From the NCBI GenBank assembly GCA_023453025.1, contig JAEXUD010000027.1, positions 1 to 64,000 on the forward strand: a stretch of 64,000 nt of DNA, written 5' to 3'. This DNA comes from Bacillota bacterium. Lineage in GTDB: Bacteria > Bacillota > Clostridia > Tissierellales > Sedimentibacteraceae. Under the pieces are notes generated by a model that did not search any database, was not told the origin of the DNA, and saw only the letters and a list, made by a program, of their open reading frames with translations. Of the stretch, positions 34,497-44,014 are shown in pieces. Made by a program: the position numbers and the translations under genes. Positions within the stretch are counted from its first letter, which is position 1. Every line of letters starts with the position of its first letter.

Positions 34497-36032
34497 TTAT
34501 TTTTTTATTCTGCTTACAAAGCTTATTATTAAATCTTTTTCATATTTGTTAAATATAAAAATCCAATTTATAACTAAATATGTTATTACAATTATCAATC
34601 CTTTTAATATCACATTATGCCAACTAATATTCGGCAATATAAAATTCAAACAAAATCCGATTATTAATGTAAAAAGCATAGGCTTTAGTAATTTTATATG
34701 ACATTCTCTGAAAAACATAAATATATTAATTTTTAAAGATTTATAATATACTATATTCATGCCAATACTTCGAATAAAATAAGATATACATATTGCAAGT
34801 GAAGCACCTATAGAACCCCAAATATAAGAAAATACTATGGATAATACAATATTAATGGCTGCCATGCAAATAAAAACATAAGCTTGTAATTTTACCTTAT
34901 TTAATGCAACTATAGCTGTATTCCCTATTTGCTGAGGTAAGTAAATGATACTAGGAAGTATTAATAGTATTGCACTATAATACGATAAAGTATAATCCTG
35001 TCCCATCCATAATAGGACAAAATCCTTTCCTATACATATAAATCCAATTGCAATAAGTCCTATAATGTAAAGCTGTATCCTACCTACTTTTATCATCAAC
35101 TGCAACAAGTTATCAGTTGCATTACCTCTCATTATTATACGACTAATCTTAGGAAGGAACAAGCCATTAATTGCGCTTGCTATTATATACACGTATCCTT
35201 CTAAAGAGCTTGCTATTCCAAAAATAGCAATACTTGTTGCCCCAGATACTGCTCCTAGTATAGTAGGGCTAATATTAAAAATAAACCTTTGAGCTATACT
35301 AACAACAGCTGCCCACACTGAAAAGGTAAATATATCCCTAATCATTAACTTACTTTTGTATTTTATATTTATTTTTACTGTAGATTTGCGTTTGATAATA
35401 GAATATTTTAATACAATGGTAGCTAATCCGCTAACTGCATTTGCGGTTACAAGAGCATACAGACCATACCCATTAAATAAAGCTAATATTATTAATATCA
35501 GGGATGAAATTTTTTGAAATAAGTCGCATACTTTCAATTCAAAAAAATGTTCATATGCTGTTAAAATACCATTTAATGTAGTGAAAGGGAAAGAAATAAC
35601 GCTAAATGTTGCAGCGATAATATAAACTATTTTAAAACTTGATATTTCACTTGGAGTTAACTCTTTATATATTACTTCTAAATTTAGATAAGCTATAATT
35701 AATATTGCTAATATTACAAAATCTATTATAAAGTAAATTTTATATGTGAGTCCAAGCACATTATTTACGCTTTCTTGATCTCCTTCTGCATTATATTTAG
35801 AAACAAAACGAGATACAGCTTCACTTAACCCAAAGTCGAGTAAAAACATACTAATAAGTGAAGTAGCTAAAGTATATAAGCCATAATTATCTTGTCCAAT
35901 TTGAGCTACCATCCATGGTGTATATAACAATCCAGCCAATATATTTACAGCAATTGCTATATAAGACATAAAAGCACCACGTTTAATCCTATCCGTGCTT
36001 TCCGATTCATTAAATTCAGAATTATTCTTCAA
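34497..36032 (-). CDS. wzx: Polysaccharide flippase (Wzx-type)
   Basis: A 511-residue MOP-superfamily membrane protein with about 14 hydrophobic segments (RGAFMSYIAIAVNILAGLLYTPWM near the start, SRFVSKYNAEGDQE loop). It would flip lipid-linked repeat units of locus B. Its first 11 bases overlap the end of the upstream polymerase gene. It differs throughout from the flippase of locus A. Confidence 0.88.
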   Translation of the reverse strand: MKNNSEFNESESTDRIKRGAFMSYIAIAVNILAGLLYTPWMVAQIGQDNYGLYTLATSLISMFLLDFGLSEAVSRFVSKYNAEGDQESVNNVLGLTYKIYFIIDFVILAILIIAYLNLEVIYKELTPSEISSFKIVYIIAATFSVISFPFTTLNGILTAYEHFFELKVCDLFQKISSLILIILALFNGYGLYALVTANAVSGLATIVLKYSIIKRKSTVKINIKYKSKLMIRDIFTFSVWAAVVSIAQRFIFNISPTILGAVSGATSIAIFGIASSLEGYVYIIASAINGLFLPKISRIIMRGNATDNLLQLMIKVGRIQLYIIGLIAIGFICIGKDFVLLWMGQDYTLSYYSAILLILPSIIYLPQQIGNTAIVALNKVKLQAYVFICMAAINIVLSIVFSYIWGSIGASLAICISYFIRSIGMNIVYYKSLKINIFMFFRECHIKLLKPMLFTLIIGFCLNFILPNISWHNVILKGLIIVITYLVINWIFIFNKYEKDLIISFVSRIKK

Positions 36033-37263
36033 TGGTAATCCTCGCTTTACTATTATGTTTAAAGTATTGACCTAGTAAAAACCACACCATTAATTGGCTT
36101 ACTCCCGGTCCATAAGGATATGTATATTCTACTAAACTGACAATTAATGAGAACAATAGCACCCATACGGGTAGTGAATAACTTGTTTTGTTATTGTTCT
36201 TTTTAATTTCTATAATTGCAAAATACCAAAGGTATAAATAAAATAATACAATAGGCAATGATAACAATACTCCATAATTAACCCATTTATTCAGTATATA
36301 GTTATGGGGTGTTGAAAAAACAACCTCACCGCTACCAAGTTTCCCTAAAATTGGATGTCTTCCGATAAATTCTACTGCCATTTTATATACATCAGTTCTT
36401 CCTGCACTTATGGAATTTATGTCAGCAATGTTATAGTTTTCAAATATAGATCTAAAAATTATATCAATTAATCCATCAAATAAACCAAGAACAAATGCAC
36501 ACACTATCACAATAAACATGCACTGTAAAAATACGATGCTTTTCTTATATATTCTAAACTCATATTCTTTTATTAGAGCAAATATAGCAACAACAGATAC
36601 GCCTAACAAACCAGATCTGTTCCTAATTACCAGTATGCTTGAAATAAGTGCAATAAAAATAAATACTTTCAAAAAGATACCATCATAATTTAAATAAAAT
36701 TGTTTTTTGTTTAAAATCCATATCCCTGTTATTGTAGCAGAAATACCAATTAATGGACCAATTTGATTCTTACCTATTAGAAAATAATTTCTTGTGATAG
36801 TAAATCCTTGTCCGTAATAGAAGATAGAACTAATGCCCAATATCGCTGAAAGAATTACATACCATACTAAAAAATTACTTAGTTGTTTTTTGTCGAAATA
36901 GGTATTTAAGGAGCAAATTAATACTCCAAAAGGTATAATTAGTTCAAGCACTTCAAAGGAAACACCTTTAAATACTTTTATAACTATAAAAAGTATAAAA
37001 GTATAAGCTATTGTTAAAATAAAATATCTAATAAAATATATCTTTGACAATTTATTAATATTTAAACAAGAAATTGCACTGAACATACCAAAAACCATAT
37101 ATAAAGTCAACCTAATTTGACTGTAATATAAGTCTTTAATTAATGGCATTTGCTGTATTACCGTTAAACTAATAAGGACTAACAGAGTCACTCTTTTAAA
37201 TTGATTTTTGAATGAATCTTCAATTTCACTTTTTTTTATAATATTATAAATCATAATTAACAT
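36022..37263 (-). CDS. O-antigen ligase/polymerase family protein (Wzy-like)
   Basis: A 413-residue membrane protein with about 11 hydrophobic segments and a conserved external loop of the O-antigen-ligase family (SAGRTDVYKMAVEFIGRHPI, then STPHNYILNKWVNYG). The Arg and His in this loop match family positions involved in transfer from undecaprenyl-PP. In this position, between a GT4 and a flippase, it is the natural repeat-unit polymerase of locus B. Confidence 0.8.
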   Translation of the reverse strand: MLIMIYNIIKKSEIEDSFKNQFKRVTLLVLISLTVIQQMPLIKDLYYSQIRLTLYMVFGMFSAISCLNINKLSKIYFIRYFILTIAYTFILFIVIKVFKGVSFEVLELIIPFGVLICSLNTYFDKKQLSNFLVWYVILSAILGISSIFYYGQGFTITRNYFLIGKNQIGPLIGISATITGIWILNKKQFYLNYDGIFLKVFIFIALISSILVIRNRSGLLGVSVVAIFALIKEYEFRIYKKSIVFLQCMFIVIVCAFVLGLFDGLIDIIFRSIFENYNIADINSISAGRTDVYKMAVEFIGRHPILGKLGSGEVVFSTPHNYILNKWVNYGVLLSLPIVLFYLYLWYFAIIEIKKNNNKTSYSLPVWVLLFSLIVSLVEYTYPYGPGVSQLMVWFLLGQYFKHNSKARITIEE

Positions 37264-37265
37264 CC

Positions 37266-38438
37266 TTATTTTTGTACTTCTATTGCTCTTGCTGAAATAT
37301 CTTTATAAGAAAAATATTTCATTCCTTTAGATTCAGCTATTTCTCTCATATGTGAAAGCTCTTTCTTATTATCAATGAGCTTTATTAATATATTATATAT
37401 TTCTTCAATATTATCATGATATAAAAACTTACAATTTCCGCCTAAATCAACATGGGTTGTTCCATCCCAGTATTTCACAATCATAGGTATTCCTAAGCCT
37501 ACAACTTGTTCCCAAAACACCGAATGCCTGCCCGGGAAAACAACTAAATCAGAGGCTGCAAAATACTCATAGCTATCTTCTGAATTTATCCATCCAATAT
37601 ATTGTATCTTATCGCCATCTGCTAATTCATTAACTTTATCTTTTAAATCATTAACTAATGAACCAAAAACTACCAGTTTTATTTTTTTATTTTCAATTCT
37701 TTTTACTGCTTCCATTAACAGTAAAGTTTGTTTTTTAGCATTATCAATTTTCCCACCAGTGACAATTAAAAAATCATCATAGCCAATATTATGTTTTTCT
37801 CTAATTCTTTTTCTGACCTCAGATTTTTTTGCTTCTGCTACTTTCTCATCATCAGCTCCCATAACCAGCAATTCTACCTTTTCTTTAGCTAGCTTATATA
37901 CATTTATTAAAAAGTCTACTCTTGCTGGAAGTACCCCATAAAACTTAGTTGTATAAGGTTCTATTTGGTGAGCACAATATCTCCATATTATTTTATGAAG
38001 AATATTCTTTGACAAAAAATTTCTTGCACTATTTGATAAATCTGCATGATTGTCCACATATATCTTCACGTTAGGATGAAGTTTTGCATATTTTACAACA
38101 TGTTTAATATCAAGAAACTGGCATCCATGAACAAATATAATGTCTGCTTTTTCTTGCTCTATTGTTGCGTAAAGATTTTTATAAAGTCTCAATCTCTTTA
38201 TTAATTCTGATGAATTTGATATAAGTAAATCTTTTCGGATAACTTTTATACCATTATCATCAATATACTCACCAGTTTTATAAAAAATATAATTTGTAGA
38301 ATTTTTGTCATTAATAAAAGGAGTTGTAATAATAGTAACATCAAATCCAGCTTTTTTGTGATATAATGAAAGAAGATTGTCCTGATAGTTCCAATAATCA
38401 TTGTACGAACCTGTCATACATAAATGTATTATTTTCAT
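37266..38438 (-). CDS. Glycosyltransferase family 4
   Basis: A 390-residue GT-B enzyme. The donor domain includes VTGGKIDNAKKQTLLLMEAV near 225, IQYIGWINSEDSYEYFAASD near 285-305 and VFPGRHSVFWEQVVGLGIP, a variant of the EX7E region. Adds a sugar to the repeat unit of locus B; donor unknown. Two bases separate it from the polymerase gene and 12 from the upstream GT2 gene. Confidence 0.83.
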   Translation of the reverse strand: MKIIHLCMTGSYNDYWNYQDNLLSLYHKKAGFDVTIITTPFINDKNSTNYIFYKTGEYIDDNGIKVIRKDLLISNSSELIKRLRLYKNLYATIEQEKADIIFVHGCQFLDIKHVVKYAKLHPNVKIYVDNHADLSNSARNFLSKNILHKIIWRYCAHQIEPYTTKFYGVLPARVDFLINVYKLAKEKVELLVMGADDEKVAEAKKSEVRKRIREKHNIGYDDFLIVTGGKIDNAKKQTLLLMEAVKRIENKKIKLVVFGSLVNDLKDKVNELADGDKIQYIGWINSEDSYEYFAASDLVVFPGRHSVFWEQVVGLGIPMIVKYWDGTTHVDLGGNCKFLYHDNIEEIYNILIKLIDNKKELSHMREIAESKGMKYFSYKDISARAIEVQK

Positions 38439-38450
38439 AGTTAAACATCC

Positions 38451-39416
38451 TTAAAGTATTTTCTTATTTAATATATAAAAACTTTTCAAATTGTTATATA
38501 AAACAAAAGATAATAATCTTGTTTTATAGTCAGGGAAGTGCAACAACTTTTTGCTATGCTTTTTATAATCAAGTTTTTTTGCAAGTACACTAAAATATTC
38601 ATATTCCATAATCTTTGATGCTGAACGTAGAGTTCCAAAAACCCATCTCGGTAAAATCATTTCTATTACATTATAATGCTCTTTCATATTTTGTCTTTTT
38701 AAATCATTCGTAAAGTCAATAAACCCACTATAACTAATTGTGATTTTTTCAGCACTGGACGATGTCATTATTGAGTTCGGTCTTCTGTAATAATTATATA
38801 TTTGAGTATTGTTATATGAATATTTATTTGTAATAAATAATACTCTCCATATAAATTGTTGATCTTCTGAAAATTTAATATTTTCATTATAAAATAAATT
38901 ATTATTTACAAAATATTCTTTTTCTATCATAATTGCAGGAGAAATAATTTTTATTTTTCTTGTTAGAAATTTCTGTAACATTTCATGCTTTTCAAATACC
39001 CTGCTTTTTTGGATCATACACGGTTCTTTAAACAGTTCATTATTATTAACCATTTGAAAATTTCCAATGGAAACTTTAACATCATTATCTATAAATGATT
39101 CATGCAAAATTTTTAAAAAGTCCTTATAAATTACATCATCCGAATCAATACATACAATCCATTTGCCATTAGCCTCTTTAATGCCTGTATTTCTTGCAGC
39201 AGATAATCCTCTATTTTTTTGGTTTATAACTAGATACTTTATCTTCAATCTTTTTAATATATTTTCCGCTATCTCTACAGATTTATCCTCTGTTCCGTCA
39301 TTAACCAAAACAACTTCATAATCAGTAAATGTTTGATTGCATATAGAAATAATACAATTTTCAATATATTGCTCTACTTGATATACAGGAACAATAATGC
39401 TAATCTCAGGACTCAT
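38451..39416 (-). CDS. Glycosyltransferase family 2
   Basis: About 321 residues of GT-A fold: ISIIVPVYQVEQYIENCIIS, VVLVNDGTEDKS, SAARNTGIKEANG and the metal-binding IDSDD near 90, then SEDQQFIWRVLF. Typical capsule GT2. The likely start is the ATG at 39416, preceded by GGTGGAAAG and overlapping the last 11 bases of capG copy 2. Confidence 0.87.
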   Translation of the reverse strand: MSPEISIIVPVYQVEQYIENCIISICNQTFTDYEVVLVNDGTEDKSVEIAENILKRLKIKYLVINQKNRGLSAARNTGIKEANGKWIVCIDSDDVIYKDFLKILHESFIDNDVKVSIGNFQMVNNNELFKEPCMIQKSRVFEKHEMLQKFLTRKIKIISPAIMIEKEYFVNNNLFYNENIKFSEDQQFIWRVLFITNKYSYNNTQIYNYYRRPNSIMTSSSAEKITISYSGFIDFTNDLKRQNMKEHYNVIEMILPRWVFGTLRSASKIMEYEYFSVLAKKLDYKKHSKKLLHFPDYKTRLLSFVLYNNLKSFYILNKKIL

Positions 39417-40542
39417 ACTTTCCACCCCAAACAACCCTATTTACATAATCCGTATAAGATAATATAACCCTTAACACTTTGTCTGACACATTAGGCATAC
39501 TATAGTCACCAACTAATCTCAAGGTATCTTTTTCCTGTGTTTCTAGAACCTCAATTCCCTGAAGGATTCTTTCCTTCTTAAGTCCAACCATCATAACAGA
39601 TGTTTCTTCCATAGCTTCCGGTCTTTCATGTGCTTGTCGTATATTAAGTGCTCTAAGTCCAAGGATTGATGACTCTTCACTTATAGTACCGCTATCACTT
39701 AATACTGCCTTCGCTTTTATCTGAAGTTTTACATAATCATTAAAGCCTAACGGTTTCATTGTCTTTATCAACGAATTAAACTCAATACCTTTTTGCTCAA
39801 TCATTTTTCTTGTTCGCGGATGCGTACTTACAATTAATGGCATCTTATATTTGTCTGCTACAGCATTTAAGCTCTCAACTAAATCAATGAAATTAGTTTC
39901 AGAATTTATATTTTCCTCTCTATGTGCTGATACCACGAAATAGTTTTCTTCTTCAAGACTTAGCCTTTCAAGAACATCTGAATTCTCTATATCATCTCTT
40001 CTTGTATTGATAACTTCAAACATAGGGCTGCCAGTCTTAATAACTCTGTCTGCCGGTATTCCTTCACTCAACAGATACTCACGTGCAATATCACTGTAAG
40101 TTAGATTTATATCAGATATATGATCGACAATCTTTCTGTTTGTTTCTTCAGGAACTCTTTGGTCAAAACACCTATTTCCGGCCTCCATATGAAAAATCGG
40201 AATATGTCTTCTCTTAGCTGCAATAGCACATAAGCAGCTATTAGTATCGCCAAGAACTAAAAAAGCATCCGGTTTTACTTTTTCCATAACTGGGTCAATT
40301 TTAATTAGAATATTTCCAATTGTCTCTACTGCTGTTCCTATGGCCGCATTAAGGAAATAATCAGGTTTTTTTAACCTAAAGTCTTTAAAAAACACTTCGT
40401 TTAATTCATAGTCATAATTTTGTCCTGTATGAACCAATACATGCTCAATTGCTTCTGATTCATTTAATTTATTAATAACAGCAGATAGTCTGATAATTTC
40501 AGGTCTAGTGCCAACAACAGTCATAACTTTTAGCTTTTTCAT
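39406..40542 (-). CDS. capG: UDP-N-acetylglucosamine 2-epimerase type (CapG), copy 2
   Basis: A 378-residue paralogue of the enzyme at 10700-11848, with the same motifs (GTRPEIIR, GDTNS, CFDQRVPEE, SDSGTISEE). The C-terminus differs (VVWGGKYES) and the stop lies inside the next gene. Many silent changes separate the DNA of the two copies, so this is an old duplication or two separate acquisitions, not an assembly artefact. Its Shine-Dalgarno is again made by the capF end. Confidence 0.93.
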   Translation of the reverse strand: MKKLKVMTVVGTRPEIIRLSAVINKLNESEAIEHVLVHTGQNYDYELNEVFFKDFRLKKPDYFLNAAIGTAVETIGNILIKIDPVMEKVKPDAFLVLGDTNSCLCAIAAKRRHIPIFHMEAGNRCFDQRVPEETNRKIVDHISDINLTYSDIAREYLLSEGIPADRVIKTGSPMFEVINTRRDDIENSDVLERLSLEEENYFVVSAHREENINSETNFIDLVESLNAVADKYKMPLIVSTHPRTRKMIEQKGIEFNSLIKTMKPLGFNDYVKLQIKAKAVLSDSGTISEESSILGLRALNIRQAHERPEAMEETSVMMVGLKKERILQGIEVLETQEKDTLRLVGDYSMPNVSDKVLRVILSYTDYVNRVVWGGKYES

Positions 40543-40546
40543 AAGT

Positions 40547-41656
40547 CTACACCTCCAAATAATAAGTATCCGGTTTATCCGGATTAAATGGTTCGTTAGC
40601 CCACATAATAGTAATCATATCAGTATCGCCAAGATTCTCTATGTTGTGAGTATAACCAATTGGTACATCTACAACCTCCATTTTATCACCGCTGACGAAA
40701 TATTCTATAACTTCATCTGAATATATTTTTCTAAAGCGGATAATGCCCTTGCCGCTTACTACAAGAAACTTTTCGTTTTTAGTGTGATGCCAGTGATTTC
40801 CTTTTGTAATTCCAGGTTTTGAAATATTCACGGAAACTTGTCCTCTATCCGGTGATTTTATAAATTCAGTAAAGGAACCTCTGTTATCAACATTCATATT
40901 TAATTCATAACTGAATTGATCTTTCGGCAAATAACTTAAATAAGTGCTGTATAATTTCTTTGTGAATTCATTTGACATATTTGGTATAGTACGTTCTTCG
41001 CGACTATTTTTGAATGAATAAATTGATTCAACAATCTCTCCCAGGGTAACAGTATGCACTACAGGGACTTCGCAAAATTCTCCAACTCTATTCTCTTTTC
41101 CTTCTAAAGCATTGATCAATTCATTTACCACATCATCTATATACACAAGGTTCATTATAGTATTTGGAGCATTTACCTCAATAGGCAATCCATGAGCAAT
41201 ATTATGACAAAATGTTGCTACTGCACTATTATAATTTGGCCTGCACCATTTGCCGAATACGTTGGGGAAGCGATAAATCAATACTTTAGAACCAGTTTTC
41301 TTACTATAATCAAAAAGCAAGTCTTCTCCTGCTTTCTTACTCTTTCCATAAGGATTGTCAAGTATAGCCTGAATCGATGAAGAAATCATTACTGGACAAT
41401 TGTTATTATATTTCTTAAGTTTATCTAATAAAGTTGAAGTAACACCAAAATTTCCTTCCATGAACTCTGATTGCTCTTTAGGACGATTTACTCCAGCAAG
41501 GTGAAATACAAAATCAGCTTTTTTACAATATTCATCAAATAAGGGAGGCTCCGTTTCCTTGTCATATTCAAATATATCTGTATAATTTCTATTTCTAAGC
41601 TCTGCTACTAGATTTTTGCCTATAAAACCTTTTGCTCCTGTTATAAGTATTTTCAT
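40547..41656 (-). CDS. capF: CapF-type reductase with cupin domain, copy 2
   Basis: A 369-residue paralogue of 11852-12961, same length and same two domains (dehydrogenase 1-245, cupin 250-369 with HWHHTKNEKF). Substitutions are scattered, for example in the segment around residues 168-180 (EVNAPNTIMNLVYIDD here). Second step of UDP-L-FucNAc synthesis in locus B. Confidence 0.93.
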   Translation of the reverse strand: MKILITGAKGFIGKNLVAELRNRNYTDIFEYDKETEPPLFDEYCKKADFVFHLAGVNRPKEQSEFMEGNFGVTSTLLDKLKKYNNNCPVMISSSIQAILDNPYGKSKKAGEDLLFDYSKKTGSKVLIYRFPNVFGKWCRPNYNSAVATFCHNIAHGLPIEVNAPNTIMNLVYIDDVVNELINALEGKENRVGEFCEVPVVHTVTLGEIVESIYSFKNSREERTIPNMSNEFTKKLYSTYLSYLPKDQFSYELNMNVDNRGSFTEFIKSPDRGQVSVNISKPGITKGNHWHHTKNEKFLVVSGKGIIRFRKIYSDEVIEYFVSGDKMEVVDVPIGYTHNIENLGDTDMITIMWANEPFNPDKPDTYYLEV

Positions 41657-41706
41657 AACTCATTCTAGCCTTTCGAAATTAGTTTGTTACTCATTTATAA
41701 TCTTGT

Positions 41707-42732
41707 TTATTTTCTTGAATTAAAATAATTCAATTCTTTTCTTACATAATCGAGTGACAATAACTTTTCTTTAATTTGCTCTACATTTAATCTCTCTGTA
41801 TTATCAGAATTGTACTCTTTATCAGCAGATAATTTTTGATCTCCTTCTACAAAATATTTATCATAGTTAAGATCTCTTTTATCAGCGGGGACTCTAAAAA
41901 AACTACCCATGTCATCTACTTTGATATATTCTTCTTTTGTAAGTAATGTTTCATATCTTTTCTCACCATGGCGAGTCCCAATAATCTTAATTTCATTATC
42001 TGCATTGAATAGCTCTTTTATGGCTTGTGCCAAATCACCTATGGTAGATGCTGGTGATTTTTGAACCATAATATCGCCTGACTCAGCATTTTGGAATGCA
42101 AATACTACAAGTTCAACAGCTTCTTCAAGACTCATTAAAAACCTGGTCATACTTGGATCAGTAACTGTCAAATGCTGTTCACTTTTTATCTGGTCTATAA
42201 ATAATGGAATAACAGAACCTCTTGACGCCATTACATTACCATATCGAGTTCCGCATATAAGTGTCTTTTTCGGGTCTACTGTTTTTGATCTAGCAACAAA
42301 AACTTTTTCCATCATTGCCTTAGAAATTCCCATCGCATTGATTGGATAAGCAGCTTTATCAGTTGAAAGACAAATGACTTTTTTAACTTCAGATTCTATA
42401 GCAGCAGTAAGTACATTGTCAGTTCCTATTACATTAGTTTTTACTGCTTCTAATGGAAAAAACTCACATGATGGAACCTGTTTTAACGCAGCAGCACTAA
42501 AAACATAATCAACATCATACATTGCGTTTTTAATTGACTGTACATCCCTTATATCACCAATATAAAATTTCAATTTGGCATTATTGTAGAGCTTTCTCAT
42601 ATCATCTTGTTTTTTTTCATCTCTGGAAAATATGCGTATTTGCTTTATGTCTGTGTTTAAAAATCTTTTTGCTACAGCATTTCCAAATGAGCCAGTTCCA
42701 CCAGTTATAAGTAATGTTTTATTTTTAAACAT
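41707..42732 (-). CDS. capE: CapE-type UDP-GlcNAc dehydratase/epimerase, copy 2
   Basis: A 341-residue paralogue of 12984-14039 with the same GGTGSFG and NAMGISK motifs. It ends ten residues earlier. The spacing to capF is 50 bases here against 22 in the other cassette. The upstream gene is WbuB, the FucNAc transferase expected to use the product, which supports UDP-L-FucNAc as the end product. Confidence 0.93.
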   Translation of the reverse strand: MFKNKTLLITGGTGSFGNAVAKRFLNTDIKQIRIFSRDEKKQDDMRKLYNNAKLKFYIGDIRDVQSIKNAMYDVDYVFSAAALKQVPSCEFFPLEAVKTNVIGTDNVLTAAIESEVKKVICLSTDKAAYPINAMGISKAMMEKVFVARSKTVDPKKTLICGTRYGNVMASRGSVIPLFIDQIKSEQHLTVTDPSMTRFLMSLEEAVELVVFAFQNAESGDIMVQKSPASTIGDLAQAIKELFNADNEIKIIGTRHGEKRYETLLTKEEYIKVDDMGSFFRVPADKRDLNYDKYFVEGDQKLSADKEYNSDNTERLNVEQIKEKLLSLDYVRKELNYFNSRK

Positions 42733-42744
42733 TATAATTACCTC

Positions 42745-43971
42745 TCAATTTATTAGGTCCACCATTAAGTCAAAATACTTTTTGGTAGCAATTTCTCTTG
42801 ATAAATTTTTTTCTGCGTAAACCCTTCCATTTTTTCCATATTCTTTTAACGCATCCCTGTTACGATAAAGGTTTACTATCTGATTTGCTAATTCTGTAGA
42901 ATTTCCCGGTTTTACGGTTATCCCTGATTGTGTTCCCTTAATTATTTCATATAGTTGTGTTTTTTCTACTGTAGTGCATATTATGGGCTGTGATGCAGCC
43001 ATCATTGACCATGTTTTTGACGGCATTGCATATTCATGTAAATTTTCTTTCAATGTTACTAATCCAACATCCCCAATGCTGTAAACATAGGATGAATATT
43101 TTTCTTGTTGCATTGGAAAAAGTCTCACATTTCTCAAATTTCCACTGATTATTTTTTGTTTTACTTCATCTTCATAAATTCCGCTCCCAACTATGATGTA
43201 CTGTATTTCAGGCTCAACTGCCTGCGTTATTTTAGCACTTTCTAATATTATTTCGATATCTTGTGCATATCCTAAGTTTCCGCTATAAGAAACATAAAAA
43301 CCACTACGTTTGAGATTGAATTTATCAAACAAATGATTTTTTTCTCTTGGAATATATTTAATTTCATTTGTGTCAATCCAATTTCCTATAATCGAAATTT
43401 TTCTTTGATCAATTTTTTTTCCGATAAGATTGTTTTTCATGTCATTTGAAATTGTAACAATATGTGTATTATTATTATAAATATAAGTTTCGATAGCTTT
43501 TAATAATTTAAAGACAACATTATTTTCTTTAATTTTTGCTTTTACAAATATATTATCAGGAAAAATGTCTTGCAATGAATATAGTGTCGGTGCCTTCTTC
43601 GATAAAAAAGCACCTGCTAATCCCATTATGGGAGGTGTGCTGTATATATAATAAATATCCGTAGGAATTGTTTTGGCTTTATTGTAAAGAGAATACGTTT
43701 TAGTTATATATTTCAGTCCTCGTATTATGAAATTATTTCCTTCTTTTCTTTTGCTTCCAACTCGGAAAACTGTTATGTTTTTTGATATATGCTCTTCATT
43801 TTTATTCATATATTCATTTATTATGTCCTCAGAAGTTCCTCTTAATGGGAAGCCGGTAATTACTGTTACTTTCGCATTGTACTTTTCAAAGTCATAAGCT
43901 AAATCGCTCATTAAATGTACTATAGCAGTAACTTCCGGTTCAAAATATGGAACAATCATTGTTATTTTCAT
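42745..43971 (-). CDS. wbuB: WbuB-type L-FucNAc transferase (GT4)
   Basis: A 408-residue GT-B enzyme: ITMIVPYFEPEVTAIVHLMS, YSTPPIMGLAGAFLSKK, YSLQDIFPDNI, YSGNLGYAQDIE near 230 and YAMPSKTWSMMAASQPI near 320. This is the WbuB family, which adds FucNAc from UDP-L-FucNAc. Thirteen bases separate it from capE copy 2. Locus A has no obvious WbuB, so either one of its GT4 enzymes does the job or cassette 1 feeds the same WbuB. Confidence 0.88.
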   Translation of the reverse strand: MKITMIVPYFEPEVTAIVHLMSDLAYDFEKYNAKVTVITGFPLRGTSEDIINEYMNKNEEHISKNITVFRVGSKRKEGNNFIIRGLKYITKTYSLYNKAKTIPTDIYYIYSTPPIMGLAGAFLSKKAPTLYSLQDIFPDNIFVKAKIKENNVVFKLLKAIETYIYNNNTHIVTISNDMKNNLIGKKIDQRKISIIGNWIDTNEIKYIPREKNHLFDKFNLKRSGFYVSYSGNLGYAQDIEIILESAKITQAVEPEIQYIIVGSGIYEDEVKQKIISGNLRNVRLFPMQQEKYSSYVYSIGDVGLVTLKENLHEYAMPSKTWSMMAASQPIICTTVEKTQLYEIIKGTQSGITVKPGNSTELANQIVNLYRNRDALKEYGKNGRVYAEKNLSREIATKKYFDLMVDLIN

Positions 43972-44014
43972 TTTTTGTTATCCTTCTTTAATAATTATCT
44001 TTCTTATCACAATA

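Noticed and set aside
10700..42732. Assembly duplication as the reason for two capE-F-G cassettes
   Set aside because: The copies differ at many silent and amino-acid positions and have different flanks, spacers and C-termini.
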